Source: Rhizobium sp. 18055 (lineage in GTDB: Bacteria > Pseudomonadota > Alphaproteobacteria > Rhizobiales > Rhizobiaceae). From it: a stretch of 64,000 bases of DNA. Location of the stretch: the NCBI RefSeq assembly GCF_902706285.1, contig NZ_CACSKD010000007.1:124001-188000 (forward strand). Reading direction: 5' to 3'. Position numbers and translations under genes: made by a program. Below the pieces are notes generated by a model. It was not told the DNA's origin. It saw only the letters and a program-made list of their open reading frames with translations, and ran no database searches. Below are positions 1 to 9,690 of this stretch, piece after piece (within the stretch, counting starts at the first letter, position 1; each line of letters opens with the position of its first letter).

Positions 1-530
1 CGGAAATCCCCCGCCTGTCCAAAACCTATCCTTACCACATAGGCTGCGGCGTCGGCACCGATGGGTGCGACACGCTGATCTTTGCCAAACAGCCGTTTCT
101 CGACCAGTCGGTCAGGAGCATCGGCGATCTATGGCCGAACCGTCTCGTGCAGGTGGCGATCGATTTCGCCGGGACCAGGGTGAATTTCGTGTCAGTTCAC
201 CTGGCAAAACCCTATTTCGACGATTTCCAGGTCGATGAACTCGGCGACCTCAAGGATATTGTCGCCGCAATCGACGGACCGCTGTTGCTGGCCGGCGACT
301 TCAATTCGGCCATCATCGATCCGCATATCCAGGACTTCGTCCGGACATCCGGCCTGAACACGATCTTTCCAGAACCCTCCACCTGGCCGATCAAGGCAGG
401 CAAGATCGGCATCGCCATCGATCACGTCCTGGCCCGCCCGCCGCTGCGGCTCACCGCGGTGACGCAGATCGAAGACAACGACGGCTCCAACCACTTCGGC
501 CTCATGGCCGAGATCGCCATCGATCGCTGA
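1..530 (+). CDS. Endonuclease/exonuclease/phosphatase family protein, C-terminal part (5' end outside window)
   Basis: The reading frame is open from the first complete codon at base 3, so the start lies upstream of the window. About 175 residues are visible. They carry the C-terminal signatures of the DNase I-like metal-dependent phosphoesterase fold: GDFNS (nt 294-308), IDHVL (417-431) and SNHFGL close to the end, which supply metal ligands and the catalytic His in this family. The substrate cannot be told; the family covers nucleases, sphingomyelinases and inositol phosphatases, and many rhizobial members are membrane-anchored proteins of unknown substrate. It converges on the ABC exporter gene that ends at 619, with 88 bp between them. 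Confidence 0.85.
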   Translation, partial: EIPRLSKTYPYHIGCGVGTDGCDTLIFAKQPFLDQSVRSIGDLWPNRLVQVAIDFAGTRVNFVSVHLAKPYFDDFQVDELGDLKDIVAAIDGPLLLAGDFNSAIIDPHIQDFVRTSGLNTIFPEPSTWPIKAGKIGIAIDHVLARPPLRLTAVTQIEDNDGSNHFGLMAEIAIDR

Positions 531-618
531 ACGTCGGCCCGCCGACAGACTTCCCGGGCTATAGAGTCATTGAGACAATCTGCCGGAGAAGGTTTCTGTC
601 AGGACAAGGGCGATCGGG

Positions 619-2487
619 CTACGCCTCTTCCAGATCCGCGGCCAGGAATCCGCCCGACTGCCGCGCCCACAGCTCCGCATAGAGCCCGCCATCGCGCAGC
701 AGCGCCTCGTGGCTGCCCTCCTGAATGATCCGGCCCCTATCGACGACAACCAGCCGGTCGAGCGCCGCGATCGTCGATAGCCGGTGTGCAATCGCCAGAA
801 CCGTCTTGCCATCCATGATCTGGTTGAGATTGTCTTGGATCGCCTCCTCCACCTCCGAATCGAGCGCCGACGTCGCCTCGTCGAGCACCAGGATCGGCGC
901 ATCCTTGAGCATCACGCGGGCAATGGCGATCCGCTGCCGCTGACCGCCCGAAAGCTTCACCCCACGCTCGCCGACATGCGCGTCGAAACCCTTGCGCCCC
1001 TGCTGGTCCTCCAGCCGATCGATGAAGCCAAGCGCTTCGGCACGCCGCGCCGCCTCGATCAGGCCTGCCTCGCCGGCGTCCGGTCGTCCGAACAGGATGT
1101 TGTCGCGCACCGAGCGATGCAGCAGCGACGTGTCCTGGCTGACGACGCCGATCTGCATGCGCAGCGATTCCTGCCGTACGGAGGCGATGTCCTGCCCGTC
1201 GATCAATATCCGCCCGCCCTCGAGATCGTAAAGCCGCAACAGCAGGTTGACGAGCGTCGACTTCCCCGCCCCGGACCTGCCAACGATGCCGACCTTTTCG
1301 CCGGGCTGGATCGTCAGCGAGAAATGATCGATGACGCCGCTGCCCTTGCCGTAATGGAACGATACGTCCTCGAAGCGGATACCGGGATGGACAATCGCCA
1401 GATCCGGCGCATGCGGACGATCGACCAGGCCAAGCGGCTTGGAGATCAGCTCGGCCGAATTCTGGATGGTGCCGAGATTGCGCATGATGCCGTTGAACTG
1501 CGTCATCAACCGGCCGAGCAGGAAGTTCAATCGCAGCACCAGCGCCAGCGAAAACGCAACGGCACCGGCACTGATCAGCCCCTGCAGCCACAGATGCACG
1601 CTCAGCCCCGCCATCATCACGATCATGATGCCCGACAGCAGCGCCATCGAGGCGCGCACGCCGGTGATGAACCGGGTGAACAGCAGCACCGTTTCCTGAA
1701 AAACGTCGAACCCCTGCCGCATGTAGCGGTCGGTCTCCTCGTCGCGGGCAAACAGCTTCAGCGTCTGGATATTGCTGTACGCATCGACCATCCGGCCGTT
1801 GAGCATCGAGCCGGCCTCGGCCGTATCGCGCGAATGCCGGCGGATGCGGGGCACGAAGTAGCGGGCCAGCACGCCGAAAGCGATCAGCCAGCACAACACC
1901 ACGATTGCCAGCGAGATATCGAGCCGCGCCACCAGCACCAGCGTCGTCGCCGCATAAATGCCGACGAACCAGACGCTCTCCATCAGCGACGTCACCAGAT
2001 CGCCGGTCGCCTGCCCCGCGCCCCAGACCTTGGTGACGATGCGGCCGGAGAAATCGCTCTGGAAGAACGACAGCGATTGGCGGGAGACGTGCAGATAGGA
2101 TTGCCAGCGCGCCAGATTGTAGAAGCCCGGCGTGATCACCTGCTGATCGACCAGCGCAATCAGAAGCTGGACGATGAAGCGAACGATGCCGATCAGGATC
2201 AGCATCCCGAACAGTTCGAAGCCATGCGCGGCCAGCAGCCCGTTCCAGCCGACATCGGGCTTGATGCTGGCAAGGATATCGACCACGCGGCCGACGAACC
2301 AGAACAGCGCCGCCTCGATCGCCGCCGACATCCCGCCCAGAACGAGCATGGCGATGAACGGCGCTTTGGCCTGGCCGATATAAAACGCGATGAACCCGAG
2401 CGTCGATCGCGGCGGCTGAATGTTGTCGCGCGGTCGGAACGGATCGATCCAGGTTTCGAAGGCATGAAAGAGTCGATTTAGAAGCAT
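619..2487 (-). CDS. ABC exporter, fused permease-ATPase (622 aa)
   Basis: Half-transporter with an N-terminal membrane domain (about residues 35-330, six hydrophobic segments) and a C-terminal ATPase. The ATPase has Walker A GRSGAGKS (about residue 402), a Q-loop, LSGGQ (about 510), Walker B ILVLDEATSALDSE with the catalytic Glu, and the H-loop AHRLS. The architecture is that of type IV exporters (MsbA/lipid/drug group), which act as dimers in the inner membrane; the substrate is unknown. It is a clear paralogue of the 622-aa exporter starting at 6973 and is equally long. The ATG at 2487 has no visible Shine-Dalgarno, but a TATATC hexamer lies 6 bp upstream, so a leaderless message is possible. 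The partner could be itself or the nearby paralogue. Confidence 0.92.
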   Translation of the reverse strand: MLLNRLFHAFETWIDPFRPRDNIQPPRSTLGFIAFYIGQAKAPFIAMLVLGGMSAAIEAALFWFVGRVVDILASIKPDVGWNGLLAAHGFELFGMLILIGIVRFIVQLLIALVDQQVITPGFYNLARWQSYLHVSRQSLSFFQSDFSGRIVTKVWGAGQATGDLVTSLMESVWFVGIYAATTLVLVARLDISLAIVVLCWLIAFGVLARYFVPRIRRHSRDTAEAGSMLNGRMVDAYSNIQTLKLFARDEETDRYMRQGFDVFQETVLLFTRFITGVRASMALLSGIMIVMMAGLSVHLWLQGLISAGAVAFSLALVLRLNFLLGRLMTQFNGIMRNLGTIQNSAELISKPLGLVDRPHAPDLAIVHPGIRFEDVSFHYGKGSGVIDHFSLTIQPGEKVGIVGRSGAGKSTLVNLLLRLYDLEGGRILIDGQDIASVRQESLRMQIGVVSQDTSLLHRSVRDNILFGRPDAGEAGLIEAARRAEALGFIDRLEDQQGRKGFDAHVGERGVKLSGGQRQRIAIARVMLKDAPILVLDEATSALDSEVEEAIQDNLNQIMDGKTVLAIAHRLSTIAALDRLVVVDRGRIIQEGSHEALLRDGGLYAELWARQSGGFLAADLEEA

Positions 2488-2649
2488 ATTTGCGATATAG
2501 GCTTATCTGCCGGATCGGGAAAGGAATCCTCCCGCCGGACCAGCCTTATATTTTCGTAATGATTGGTAACTTCGGCGGCATCGTCGTTGATTGGGACATG
2601 TCCCGCCACAATGTCGGAGTAGCCTGGGATTTCACGGGAGACGGCCACA

Positions 2650-2892
2650 ATGCAAAACAGGACACTCGTGTCGAGTATTCCATTGCCTTTGGCGGAAAAG
2701 CTCGACGCAGTCATCGAACACCTTGATGTAACATGTGATCAGATCGTCGCGGAAGCGATTGCCGCATGGATCGACGGCGAAGAACAACGCCGCTTGATGG
2801 CATTGCGTACCATCGCCTTCGCCAGCAGCATGGCAGTCGAAGGCCACAGGATCATCGACTGGGCAGACAGCCTTTCCGCCGACCGGCACTGA
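2650..2892 (+). CDS. Ribbon-helix-helix (CopG/ParD-like) small protein, orphan antitoxin-like
   Basis: 80 residues. The N-terminal half follows the RHH pattern: a short strand (SIPLPLAEKLDAV), then two helices with DQIVAEAIAAWIDGEE. The C-terminus GHRIIDWADSL resembles the tail of CopG/ParD antitoxins, which in toxin-antitoxin pairs contacts a RelE/ParE toxin. RHH proteins bind DNA as dimers and usually autoregulate. The ATG follows GGGAG at a fair distance (bases 2636-2640). No toxin-sized ORF of RelE/ParE type lies on either side; instead a terminator follows directly and then a convergent chemoreceptor. It is therefore either a solitary regulator or a remnant of a TA pair. Family assignment is by pattern only. 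Confidence 0.7.
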   Translation: MQNRTLVSSIPLPLAEKLDAVIEHLDVTCDQIVAEAIAAWIDGEEQRRLMALRTIAFASSMAVEGHRIIDWADSLSADRH

Positions 2893-2919
2893 GCAGTGCC
2901 CGGAAGCCCGACCAACAAG

Positions 2920-2954
2920 AAAACGCCCTCCCGATATCCCAGGGAGGGCGTTTT
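2920..2954. terminator. Bidirectional intrinsic terminator
   Basis: A perfect 13-bp inverted repeat (AAAACGCCCTCCC / GGGAGGGCGTTTT) with a 9-nt loop. It gives an oligo-T tract on both strands and sits between the RHH gene (+) and the chemoreceptor gene (-), so it can end both transcripts. Confidence 0.88.
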
Positions 2955-3019
2955 CAGTTTTACGTCTCGTACAAATCCGTGTCCGGCCGGAATTCCGACC
3001 AGCTGGTTGTCACCGCCTG

Positions 3020-4897
3020 TCAGCCGCCATAGGCGCGGGCAACCCGAGCGCCGAGCGCGCGGGCGGCCGAATGGATCGGCTGGTGGCGCGCCTCCGAAGC
3101 GACACGGATCGCAGCATCTTGGCCTTCACCGAGCCTGAATTGCCCCAGAAGTTCGATCAGCGCGGCGGCTTCTCGCGCCAGGCTATGGGTGGCAGCCGTC
3201 GTCTGCTCGACCATCGCCGCATTTTTCTGAGTGCCCTGATCCATCTGGTTGACGGCGACATTGATTTCGCTGAGGCCGGTAGATTGTTCGCGCGAGGTGC
3301 TGACGATGGCCAAGACGTTGCTGTTGATTGACTGGACCTCGGAGACGATCACGGCAAGCTGCCGGCCGGTCTCGCCGACAAGCTCCACCCCCTGACGCAC
3401 CTGATGGCTCGATTTGGTGATCAGCGCCTTGATCTCCTTGGCGGCATTTGCGGAGCGCTGGGCCAGCTCGCGCACTTCCTGCGCCACAACGGCAAAGCCC
3501 TTGCCGGCGTCACCGGCGCGTGCCGCTTCAACGCCGGCATTCAGCGCCAGCAGGTTGGTCTGGAAGGCAATGTCATCGATCACGCCGATGATGTTGGAGA
3601 TCCCGTTCGAGGAGGTTTCGATGGCCTCCATGGCTGCCACGGCCTGCCCCACGATCTCGCCGGAGCGTTCAGCGCCGCTGCGGGTATTTTCAACCAGTTG
3701 CCCGGCCTCCCCGGCCCGGGCAGCCGAATCCCTGACCGCGGTCGTCACCTGCTCCAGAGACGCCGCCGTCTGCTCGACGGAGGCTGCCTGCTGCTCGGTA
3801 CGCTTCGACAGATCATCGGCGGCTGCGCGGATCTCGTTGGCGCCGGAATCGATCATCCGGGCATTCTCGCCGACCGCGCGCAACACCCGCTGCAACCCGC
3901 CGACCGATTCGTTGAAGTTGGTGCGCAACTGCTCAAGCTTGCCGACAAAGCCCTGCTCAAGCCGGAAGGTCATATCGCCGTCCGAAAGGCTCTTCAGCCC
4001 GCGCGCCAGATTATCGACGGCGAAGGAGACGTCTGCCGCATCGCGGGCCTTCTGCTCCTCGCGCGCGATCCGCTCGCGCTCGCTCATCGAGCGATTGGCT
4101 TCTGTCTCGCGCGCCAGACGTTCGCGCTCCAGCGCGTTCTCGCGAAAGACGGAAACGGCGGCGGCCATCTCGCCGATCTCGTCACGGCGACCGGCGTAGG
4201 GAATGCCAGCCTGGTTGTCGCCCGCCGCCAGCGCATTCATCGACTGGGTAATCGCCCCGATCGGACGCGTGACGCGAACAAGGCTTAGAACCGCCGCACC
4301 GATCGCCAGAAGGACGGCGATCATCACTCCGGCGATGGTCGCGATCGTCACGAACTCCGTCGTGTCGGCCGCAGTCTTCTTGTCGTTGCCGGCAGCGGCC
4401 TGGTTGTCGGCAATCATGCCCTGCAGGATATCGCCGGCATCGTTGCCTTTCGGCGTCATCTTCTCGATGACGGCTTTGGCATCGTTGCTTCGTGCAGCAA
4501 CGACAAGCTCGGCGAACTGGTCGCCGAGCTTGTCGTAATCCGCAATAATGGTCTTGAGCTGTTCGAACCGCGGCCGCGGGCCGGACGACTGCGCATGTTC
4601 AAACGTCGCGATCGCGTTTTCACGGGCCGCGGTGGCCGCCTTGATCTGAGCCAGGAGATTCTTCTGCTCCTCATCGCTGGTGGCGGCGAACGTCGCAAGG
4701 TAGAGGCGCCGGACGTCGGACATCCGGCGCTCCATCTCCGCGATCATCAGCGACTTGTCCATCCGCACGCTGATGCTGTTGGCCTGGCCATTGAGCTGCC
4801 ACACCGACCGCATGCCGGCCGCGCCCTGGGCGATCAGTATGATGACGATGAAGACAAAAAGAGTTGGTATTAAAACCTTGATCTTGAGAGAGTTCAT
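3020..4897 (-). CDS. Methyl-accepting chemotaxis protein (625 aa)
   Basis: Transmembrane chemoreceptor. Its parts in order are a TM helix (about residues 7-28), a periplasmic helical sensor (about 30-185), a second TM (about 186-212), HAMP (about 213-266), a further HAMP-like segment (about 290-345) and the long cytoplasmic signalling coiled coil. The conserved hairpin tip, around [18 protein letters not shown] and [16 protein letters not shown], binds CheA/CheW. The C-terminus ends in ARAYGG and lacks a CheR/CheB-docking pentapeptide. I place the start at the ATG 4897, which has AGGTG about 7 bp upstream, rather than the GTG at 4906. It is a paralogue of the chemoreceptor at 61244-63175. The ligand is unknown. 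Confidence 0.95.
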   Translation of the reverse strand: MNSLKIKVLIPTLFVFIVIILIAQGAAGMRSVWQLNGQANSISVRMDKSLMIAEMERRMSDVRRLYLATFAATSDEEQKNLLAQIKAATAARENAIATFEHAQSSGPRPRFEQLKTIIADYDKLGDQFAELVVAARSNDAKAVIEKMTPKGNDAGDILQGMIADNQAAAGNDKKTAADTTEFVTIATIAGVMIAVLLAIGAAVLSLVRVTRPIGAITQSMNALAAGDNQAGIPYAGRRDEIGEMAAAVSVFRENALERERLARETEANRSMSERERIAREEQKARDAADVSFAVDNLARGLKSLSDGDMTFRLEQGFVGKLEQLRTNFNESVGGLQRVLRAVGENARMIDSGANEIRAAADDLSKRTEQQAASVEQTAASLEQVTTAVRDSAARAGEAGQLVENTRSGAERSGEIVGQAVAAMEAIETSSNGISNIIGVIDDIAFQTNLLALNAGVEAARAGDAGKGFAVVAQEVRELAQRSANAAKEIKALITKSSHQVRQGVELVGETGRQLAVIVSEVQSINSNVLAIVSTSREQSTGLSEINVAVNQMDQGTQKNAAMVEQTTAATHSLAREAAALIELLGQFRLGEGQDAAIRVASEARHQPIHSAARALGARVARAYGG

Positions 4898-5068
4898 GAG
4901 GGACACCTGAAATGTTTCAAAAAATGATTAAATCGATGAAACCCTTGTGCCAGTTCTCACTAAATAAAAACTTACCACTATGACGTGTTCTTCAGCATTT
5001 CCGCACCACGACATCGACGTCCAAGCGCGTCAAACGCTCGAAAGCCTGCATTCCCGACATTTTTCGAA

Positions 5069-5096
5069 GCCCGCCCCGACCGATGGCGGGGCGGGC
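5069..5096 (-). terminator. GC-rich hairpin after the second ABC exporter gene
   Basis: A 10-bp perfect stem (GCCCGCCCCG / CGGGGCGGGC) with an 8-nt loop lies just past the stop codon of the exporter ending at 5105. Only a short, interrupted T stretch follows on the minus strand, so termination is probable but not certain. Confidence 0.55.
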
Positions 5097-5104
5097 GGCG
5101 TGCG

Positions 5105-6973
5105 TTATTCTGCCGCAGCCTCTTTGTGGGTGCCGTCGTCCTCTGAATGATCGGCAAGGAAGCCGCCCGACTGCCGGTTCCACAGATCGGCATAGACGCC
5201 ACCCTCCCGCACCAGATCAGGATGCGAGCCCGCCTCGATGATCTTGCCCTTGTCGAGCACGATCAGCCGGTCCATCTCGGTCAGCGTTGACAGGCGGTGG
5301 GCGATGGCGATGACCGTCTTGCCTTCCATCAGCGCAAACAGGTTCTCCTGGATCGCCGCTTCCACTTCGGAATCGAGCGCCGAGGTCGCCTCGTCGAGCA
5401 CCAGGATCGGCGCGTCCTTGAGGAACACGCGGGCAATCGCGATACGCTGCCGCTGGCCACCCGAGAGCTTCACCCCGCGCTCGCCGACCTGCGCATCGAG
5501 CGCCTTGCGCCCATGCATGTCGACCAGACCTTCGACGAACTCCCAGGCATTCGCCCGCTTGGCCGCCTCGATCACCTCGGCGTCCGTTGCATCCGGACGG
5601 CCATAGGAAATGTTGTCGCGGATCGAGCGATGCAGCAGCGACGTGTCCTGCGTCACCACCCCGATCAGTTCGCGCAGGCTCTCCTGCGAGACATGCGCGA
5701 TGTCCTGCCCGTCGATGGTGATGCGACCGCCTTCCAGATCGTAGAAGCGCAGCAAAAGGTTCATCAGCGTCGTCTTGCCGGCGCCGGAGCGGCCGACCAG
5801 GCCAACCTTCTCGCCCGCCTTGATGTCGAGCGACAGGTTGTCGATGATCCCCTTGCCCTTGCCGTAGTGGAAGCCGATCCGGTCGTAATGGATCGCACCC
5901 TTCTTGGCGGCAAGCGGCAGCGCACCCGGCTTGTCCAGGATGTCGTGCTGCTTGGTCATCATCTCCATGCCGTCATAGACCGTGCCGATGTTCTCGAACA
6001 AAGCCGAGACTTCCCACATGATCCACTGCGACATGCCGTTGACGCGCATGGCGAGACCGATGGCGATGGCAATGGCGCCGACGGAAATCCCGCCATTCAG
6101 CCAGAACCAGATCGACAGCCCCGAGATCACCGCCAGCGCCACGCAGTTGTTGATGTAGACCGATGCATGGAACATCGTCACCTTGCGCATCTGCTGGTGC
6201 ACGGTCTGCAGGAACTGGTCCATGCCCTCCTGGGCATAGGTCTCTTCCCTGCCCGCATGCGAAAACAGCTTCACCGTCGCGATGTTGGTGTAGCTGTCAA
6301 CGACGCGGCCGGTCATCAGCGAACGCGCATCCGCCTGCGTCGCGGCAATCTTGCGCAGCCGCGGCACGAAGTAGGCAACGATGGCGACATAGACGCCGAG
6401 CCAGGCGAGGATCGGGATCATCAGCCGCCAGTCGGCAGCCGCAATCACCACGATCATCGAGATGAAGTAGCTGATGACGTAGACGAAGACGTCGAGGATC
6501 TTCATCACCGTCTCGCGCACGGCAAGCGATGTCTGCATCACTTTCGTAGCCACGCGTCCGGCGAACTCGTTGGCGAAGAAGGTCATGCTGTGACGCATCA
6601 GGAACCGGTGCATCTGCCAGCGCGCACTCATCGGATAGTTGCCGATCAGCACCTGGTGCATGATGACGGAATCCGCCACCGCAGCCATTGGCAGGCCGAT
6701 CAGGATCAGCGCGCCCATCCAGATCAGCTTGTGGCCTTCGGTCTGCATGAAGGTCGCAGGATCGGCATGCGTCAGCCAATCGACGATATTGCCGAGGAAC
6801 TGGAACAGCGCCACCTCGCCGACGGCAATCAGCATCGTCAGCACAGCCATCGCGGCAAGCCAGGGTGCCGCGGGCTTGGTGTAGTGCCAGCAGAAGGCAA
6901 ACAGCCCCTTCGGCGGAACCGTAGGTTCCTCGCTGGGAAAGGGATCGAGACGCTGTTCAAACCAGCCAAACAT
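5105..6973 (-). CDS. ABC exporter, fused permease-ATPase (622 aa)
   Basis: Paralogue of the exporter at 619-2487 with the same layout and length. The N-terminal membrane domain is followed by an ATPase with Walker A GRSGAGKT, LSGGQ, Walker B ILVLDEATSALDSE and H-loop AHRLS. All catalytic residues are intact, so it could work as a homodimer or pair with its paralogue. The chosen ATG at 6973 (protein begins MFGWFEQRLDPF) has CGGAGC about 6 bp upstream and aligns with the start of the paralogue. A further in-frame start at 7051 would add 26 residues with no similarity to the paralogue. The C-terminus is Glu/Asp/Ala-rich. The substrate is unknown. Confidence 0.92.
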   Translation of the reverse strand: MFGWFEQRLDPFPSEEPTVPPKGLFAFCWHYTKPAAPWLAAMAVLTMLIAVGEVALFQFLGNIVDWLTHADPATFMQTEGHKLIWMGALILIGLPMAAVADSVIMHQVLIGNYPMSARWQMHRFLMRHSMTFFANEFAGRVATKVMQTSLAVRETVMKILDVFVYVISYFISMIVVIAAADWRLMIPILAWLGVYVAIVAYFVPRLRKIAATQADARSLMTGRVVDSYTNIATVKLFSHAGREETYAQEGMDQFLQTVHQQMRKVTMFHASVYINNCVALAVISGLSIWFWLNGGISVGAIAIAIGLAMRVNGMSQWIMWEVSALFENIGTVYDGMEMMTKQHDILDKPGALPLAAKKGAIHYDRIGFHYGKGKGIIDNLSLDIKAGEKVGLVGRSGAGKTTLMNLLLRFYDLEGGRITIDGQDIAHVSQESLRELIGVVTQDTSLLHRSIRDNISYGRPDATDAEVIEAAKRANAWEFVEGLVDMHGRKALDAQVGERGVKLSGGQRQRIAIARVFLKDAPILVLDEATSALDSEVEAAIQENLFALMEGKTVIAIAHRLSTLTEMDRLIVLDKGKIIEAGSHPDLVREGGVYADLWNRQSGGFLADHSEDDGTHKEAAAE

Positions 6974-7355
6974 CAAAGTGCTCCGAACTTCAGCGTTCCG
7001 GTCCCGGCCGGCGCCTGGGCGCAACAGCTCATATGGGAACCGGACGTTCAAGGGACGAGGCCAAGCCGGCCGCGCAATGGATTAGAAATGGGAATTCAGG
7101 AAAGAAGGACGCCTCAGGAGCGTCGGATCGCCACAAGTCGCATATTTGCGGACGGGAGGCACACATGCAGCAATGTTTTCATCTTGGCGCTCCCTTGTTG
7201 GCGATTGAAGATATGCACCAATAACGCGAAATTGACTAATATTCCAGCCCCGAATTGCCATAAAACCGAACATTCGGCCCAAAATCACGACTGTTGCGCT
7301 AAAATCACAGTTGCAATACCTGTGCCTGCACAACACGGATCACACGGCATCGACC
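6974..7355. other. Divergent intergenic region, no gene seen
   Basis: This 382-bp space separates the minus-strand exporter from trmL (+). The half next to trmL is AT-rich and should hold the trmL promoter. Short ORFs on both strands here lack a ribosome binding site and coding-like composition. I see no convincing operator or RNA element. Confidence 0.5.
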
Positions 7356-7817
7356 ATGGCAGACCTCAGAGTAGCGCTCTATCAACCTGACATTCCAGGC
7401 AACACCGGCACCATTCTGCGGCTCGCCGCCTGCCTCGGCTTTGCCGTCGATATTATCGAACCGGCCGGCTTCGACATCTCCGACCGCAACCTGAAACGCG
7501 CGGGCATGGACTACATCGCCGCAGCAGCCCTGACCCGCCATGTCAACTTCGACCAATTCGAAAGCTGGCGCCAGACCACCGGCCGCCGCCTCGTGCTCGC
7601 CTCCACCAAGGCATCCGGCCGCTACACCGATTTCCAGTTTCGCCCCGACGACATCCTGCTGTTCGGCCGCGAAAGCGCCGGCGTTCCGGACCATGTCCAC
7701 GACAAATCGGACGCCCGCATTCTGGTGCCGATGGTCGAAGGCCAGCGCTCGCTCAACATCGCCGTGTCAGCCGCGATGATCGCAGGAGAAGCAATGCGGC
7801 AGACCGTCTGGGCTTGA
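7356..7817 (+). CDS. trmL: tRNA (cytidine/uridine-34 2'-O)-methyltransferase TrmL
   Basis: 153 residues, a minimal SPOUT-class methyltransferase. The start carries the family hallmark LYQPDIPGNTGTILRLAA, and the C-terminal knot region reads DILLFGRESAGVP followed by VPMVEGQRSLNIAVSAAM, which forms the SAM pocket. TrmL dimers methylate the 2'-OH of the wobble nucleotide in tRNA-Leu isoacceptors, using SAM. Length matches the usual 150-160 aa. I start at the ATG 7356 (MADLRVALYQ) because it fits the family N-terminus; an in-frame start 15 codons earlier would add unrelated sequence. The Shine-Dalgarno is weak. It stands alone. Confidence 0.93.
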   Translation: MADLRVALYQPDIPGNTGTILRLAACLGFAVDIIEPAGFDISDRNLKRAGMDYIAAAALTRHVNFDQFESWRQTTGRRLVLASTKASGRYTDFQFRPDDILLFGRESAGVPDHVHDKSDARILVPMVEGQRSLNIAVSAAMIAGEAMRQTVWA

Positions 7818-8023
7818 TTTTTGTCATCTGCCGCACAAATGCCGGTTCAGCCGCGCAATATGTCGCGAACGGCGTTGTGAAATTGCCGGACCGGCGTATA
7901 GTTTTTAGCCGGGCAATCAAAAAATCAGGCCAAGAGCCACGATTTCAATGATTTGGCTTCACTTCAGATTCGAAAAACTGCGCCTCGGCGAAGGTGCCAA
8001 AAGATAAAAGAAGACAAGACGGC

Positions 8024-9670
8024 ATGGAATCCACAATCGTCATGATCAATCTGTTCGGTGCCGTAGCCCTGCTGCTGTTCGGCCTCGCTCAGGTGAAGGA
8101 TGGCGTGTCGCGAGCCTTTGGCGCCCGGCTGCGGACCGGGCTGGCCTCAGGAACCAAGAGCAGCGTCCGCTCCTTCCTGTCCGGCTTCGTCGCCACCATT
8201 GCCCTGCAGAGCTCGACGGCAACCGCGATGATGGTGTCGTCCTTCGTCGAGCGCGAACTGGTCAAGCCCCGCATGGCGCAGATCGTGCTGCTCGGCGCCA
8301 ATGTCGGCACCGCCGTCACCGCCTGGATCGTCGCCACCGGCATCGAGTGGCTGTCGCCGCTGGTCATTCTCACGGGCATCGTGCTCTACCGCGGCGCCTC
8401 GACCGCGCGCCAGGGTGGTGGTCAGGCGCTGATCGGCATCGGCCTGATGCTGCTGTCGCTGCATCTGCTCAGCAGCGCCACCGAACCGATGCGCCAGTCG
8501 CCGGCGCTGTCGGCCTTTATCGGCCTGCTCGACAACGCCTGGCCCGTAGCGCTGGCCTTTGCCGCCGGCATCGCCTTCATCTCGTCATCAAGCCTTGCTG
8601 CCGTCGTGCTGATCCTGTCGCTGGCCTCGACAGGCATCCTGTCTGCCGGCCTCGTGATCGTGCTGGTGCTCGGCGCCAATTTAGGTGGCGCCATTCCCCC
8701 GGTGATTGCCTCGCTGTCCGGCCCGGCATCCGCCAAGCGCGTGACGATGGGCAATCTGATCGTGCGCGGCATCGGCTGCCTGATTGCCCTGCCCCTGGCC
8801 GGTTACGGCGCCGATCTGCTCGAGACACTACCGCTGGCACCGGCCAAGCTCCCCGTGGATGCCCATCTCGGCTTCAACCTGATCCTCGCAGCGCTGGCCT
8901 GGCCCTTCTCCCGCCTGCTCTCGAAGCTGATGCTGAAGTTGGTGCCCGATGATGCCCAGACCGACAATGCCCCCAGATATCTCGACCCGCAGGAACTCTC
9001 GACGCCCGTCGTCGCACTCGCCAGCGCCACCCGCGAAGTGCTCGGCGTCGGCGACCTGATCGAGCGCATGCTGCAGCGCGCCGGCGATGCCTTCGAGCGC
9101 AACAACATGTCGAAGCTGACGGAGATCCCGGCGCTCGAACAGCGCGTCGATAGCCTGCAGCAGGAGGTGAAGATCTACCTCTCCAAGCTCGGCCGCGGTG
9201 GTCTCAGTGAGGAGGACGGCCGCCGCTCGATCGTCATCATCGATTACGCCATCAATCTCGAGCACATCGGCGATATCATCGAGAAGGGCCTGCTGCCGCA
9301 GGTCGCCAAGAAGGTCTCGCTCGGGCTAAAATTCTCGGAGGACGGCTATGGCGAACTCAGCAAGCTGTTCCACCTGACGCTGGATAACCTGCGCATCGCC
9401 CAGACCATCTTCGTCACCCGCGACTTCAATCTGGCCAGGCAGCTGATGGAGGTGAAGGTCGAGGTGCGCCGCATGGAGAAGCAATCCTCCGAGCGCCATC
9501 TGGAGCGCCTGCGCGACGGCCGTGCCGACAGCCTGCAGACCAGCTCGCTGCATCTCGACATGTTGCGCGACCTGAAGCGCATCAACGCCCACATCGTCTC
9601 CGTCGCCCATCCCATACTCGATGAAAGCGGCCTGCTGATCGAAAGCCGCCTGCGCAAAGCGGCTGAATAG
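8024..9670 (+). CDS. Na/Pi cotransporter family protein with PhoU-like tail (548 aa)
   Basis: The N-terminal ~310 residues are strongly hydrophobic and include the Na/Pi-cotransporter repeat motif with QSSTATAMM near residue 65 and a second inverted-repeat copy near SSSSLAAVVLIL. The C-terminal ~210 residues are hydrophilic and helical, matching the PhoU-like domain found in bacterial NptA/YjbB-type proteins. The likely role is sodium-coupled phosphate movement across the inner membrane, with direction and regulation unknown. I prefer the ATG at 8024 (MESTIVMINLFG), preceded by AAGAAGACAAG, over the GTG at 7994. I see no Pho box upstream. Confidence 0.88.
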   Translation: MESTIVMINLFGAVALLLFGLAQVKDGVSRAFGARLRTGLASGTKSSVRSFLSGFVATIALQSSTATAMMVSSFVERELVKPRMAQIVLLGANVGTAVTAWIVATGIEWLSPLVILTGIVLYRGASTARQGGGQALIGIGLMLLSLHLLSSATEPMRQSPALSAFIGLLDNAWPVALAFAAGIAFISSSSLAAVVLILSLASTGILSAGLVIVLVLGANLGGAIPPVIASLSGPASAKRVTMGNLIVRGIGCLIALPLAGYGADLLETLPLAPAKLPVDAHLGFNLILAALAWPFSRLLSKLMLKLVPDDAQTDNAPRYLDPQELSTPVVALASATREVLGVGDLIERMLQRAGDAFERNNMSKLTEIPALEQRVDSLQQEVKIYLSKLGRGGLSEEDGRRSIVIIDYAINLEHIGDIIEKGLLPQVAKKVSLGLKFSEDGYGELSKLFHLTLDNLRIAQTIFVTRDFNLARQLMEVKVEVRRMEKQSSERHLERLRDGRADSLQTSSLHLDMLRDLKRINAHIVSVAHPILDESGLLIESRLRKAAE

Positions 9671-9690
9671 ACCGGCCTGCTGAACAGCCG

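Noticed and set aside
784..2481. A 565-codon plus-strand ORF opposite the first ABC exporter (similarly 5297-7390, 28849-30612, 39647-41575, 42064-44064).
   Set aside because: These are antisense shadows of well-supported genes in GC-rich DNA. Their translations are rich in Arg, His, Asp and Gln, with no domain and no ribosome binding site.
2484..2494. GCATATTTGCG shared between the starts of the two ABC exporter regions (2484-2494 and 7140-7150).
   Set aside because: An 11-mer match between two places in 64 kb is expected by chance, and the positions relative to the genes differ.
7818..8023. Possible Pho box before the Na/Pi cotransporter gene.
   Set aside because: No pair of CTGTCAT-like 7-mers at 11-bp spacing could be found.
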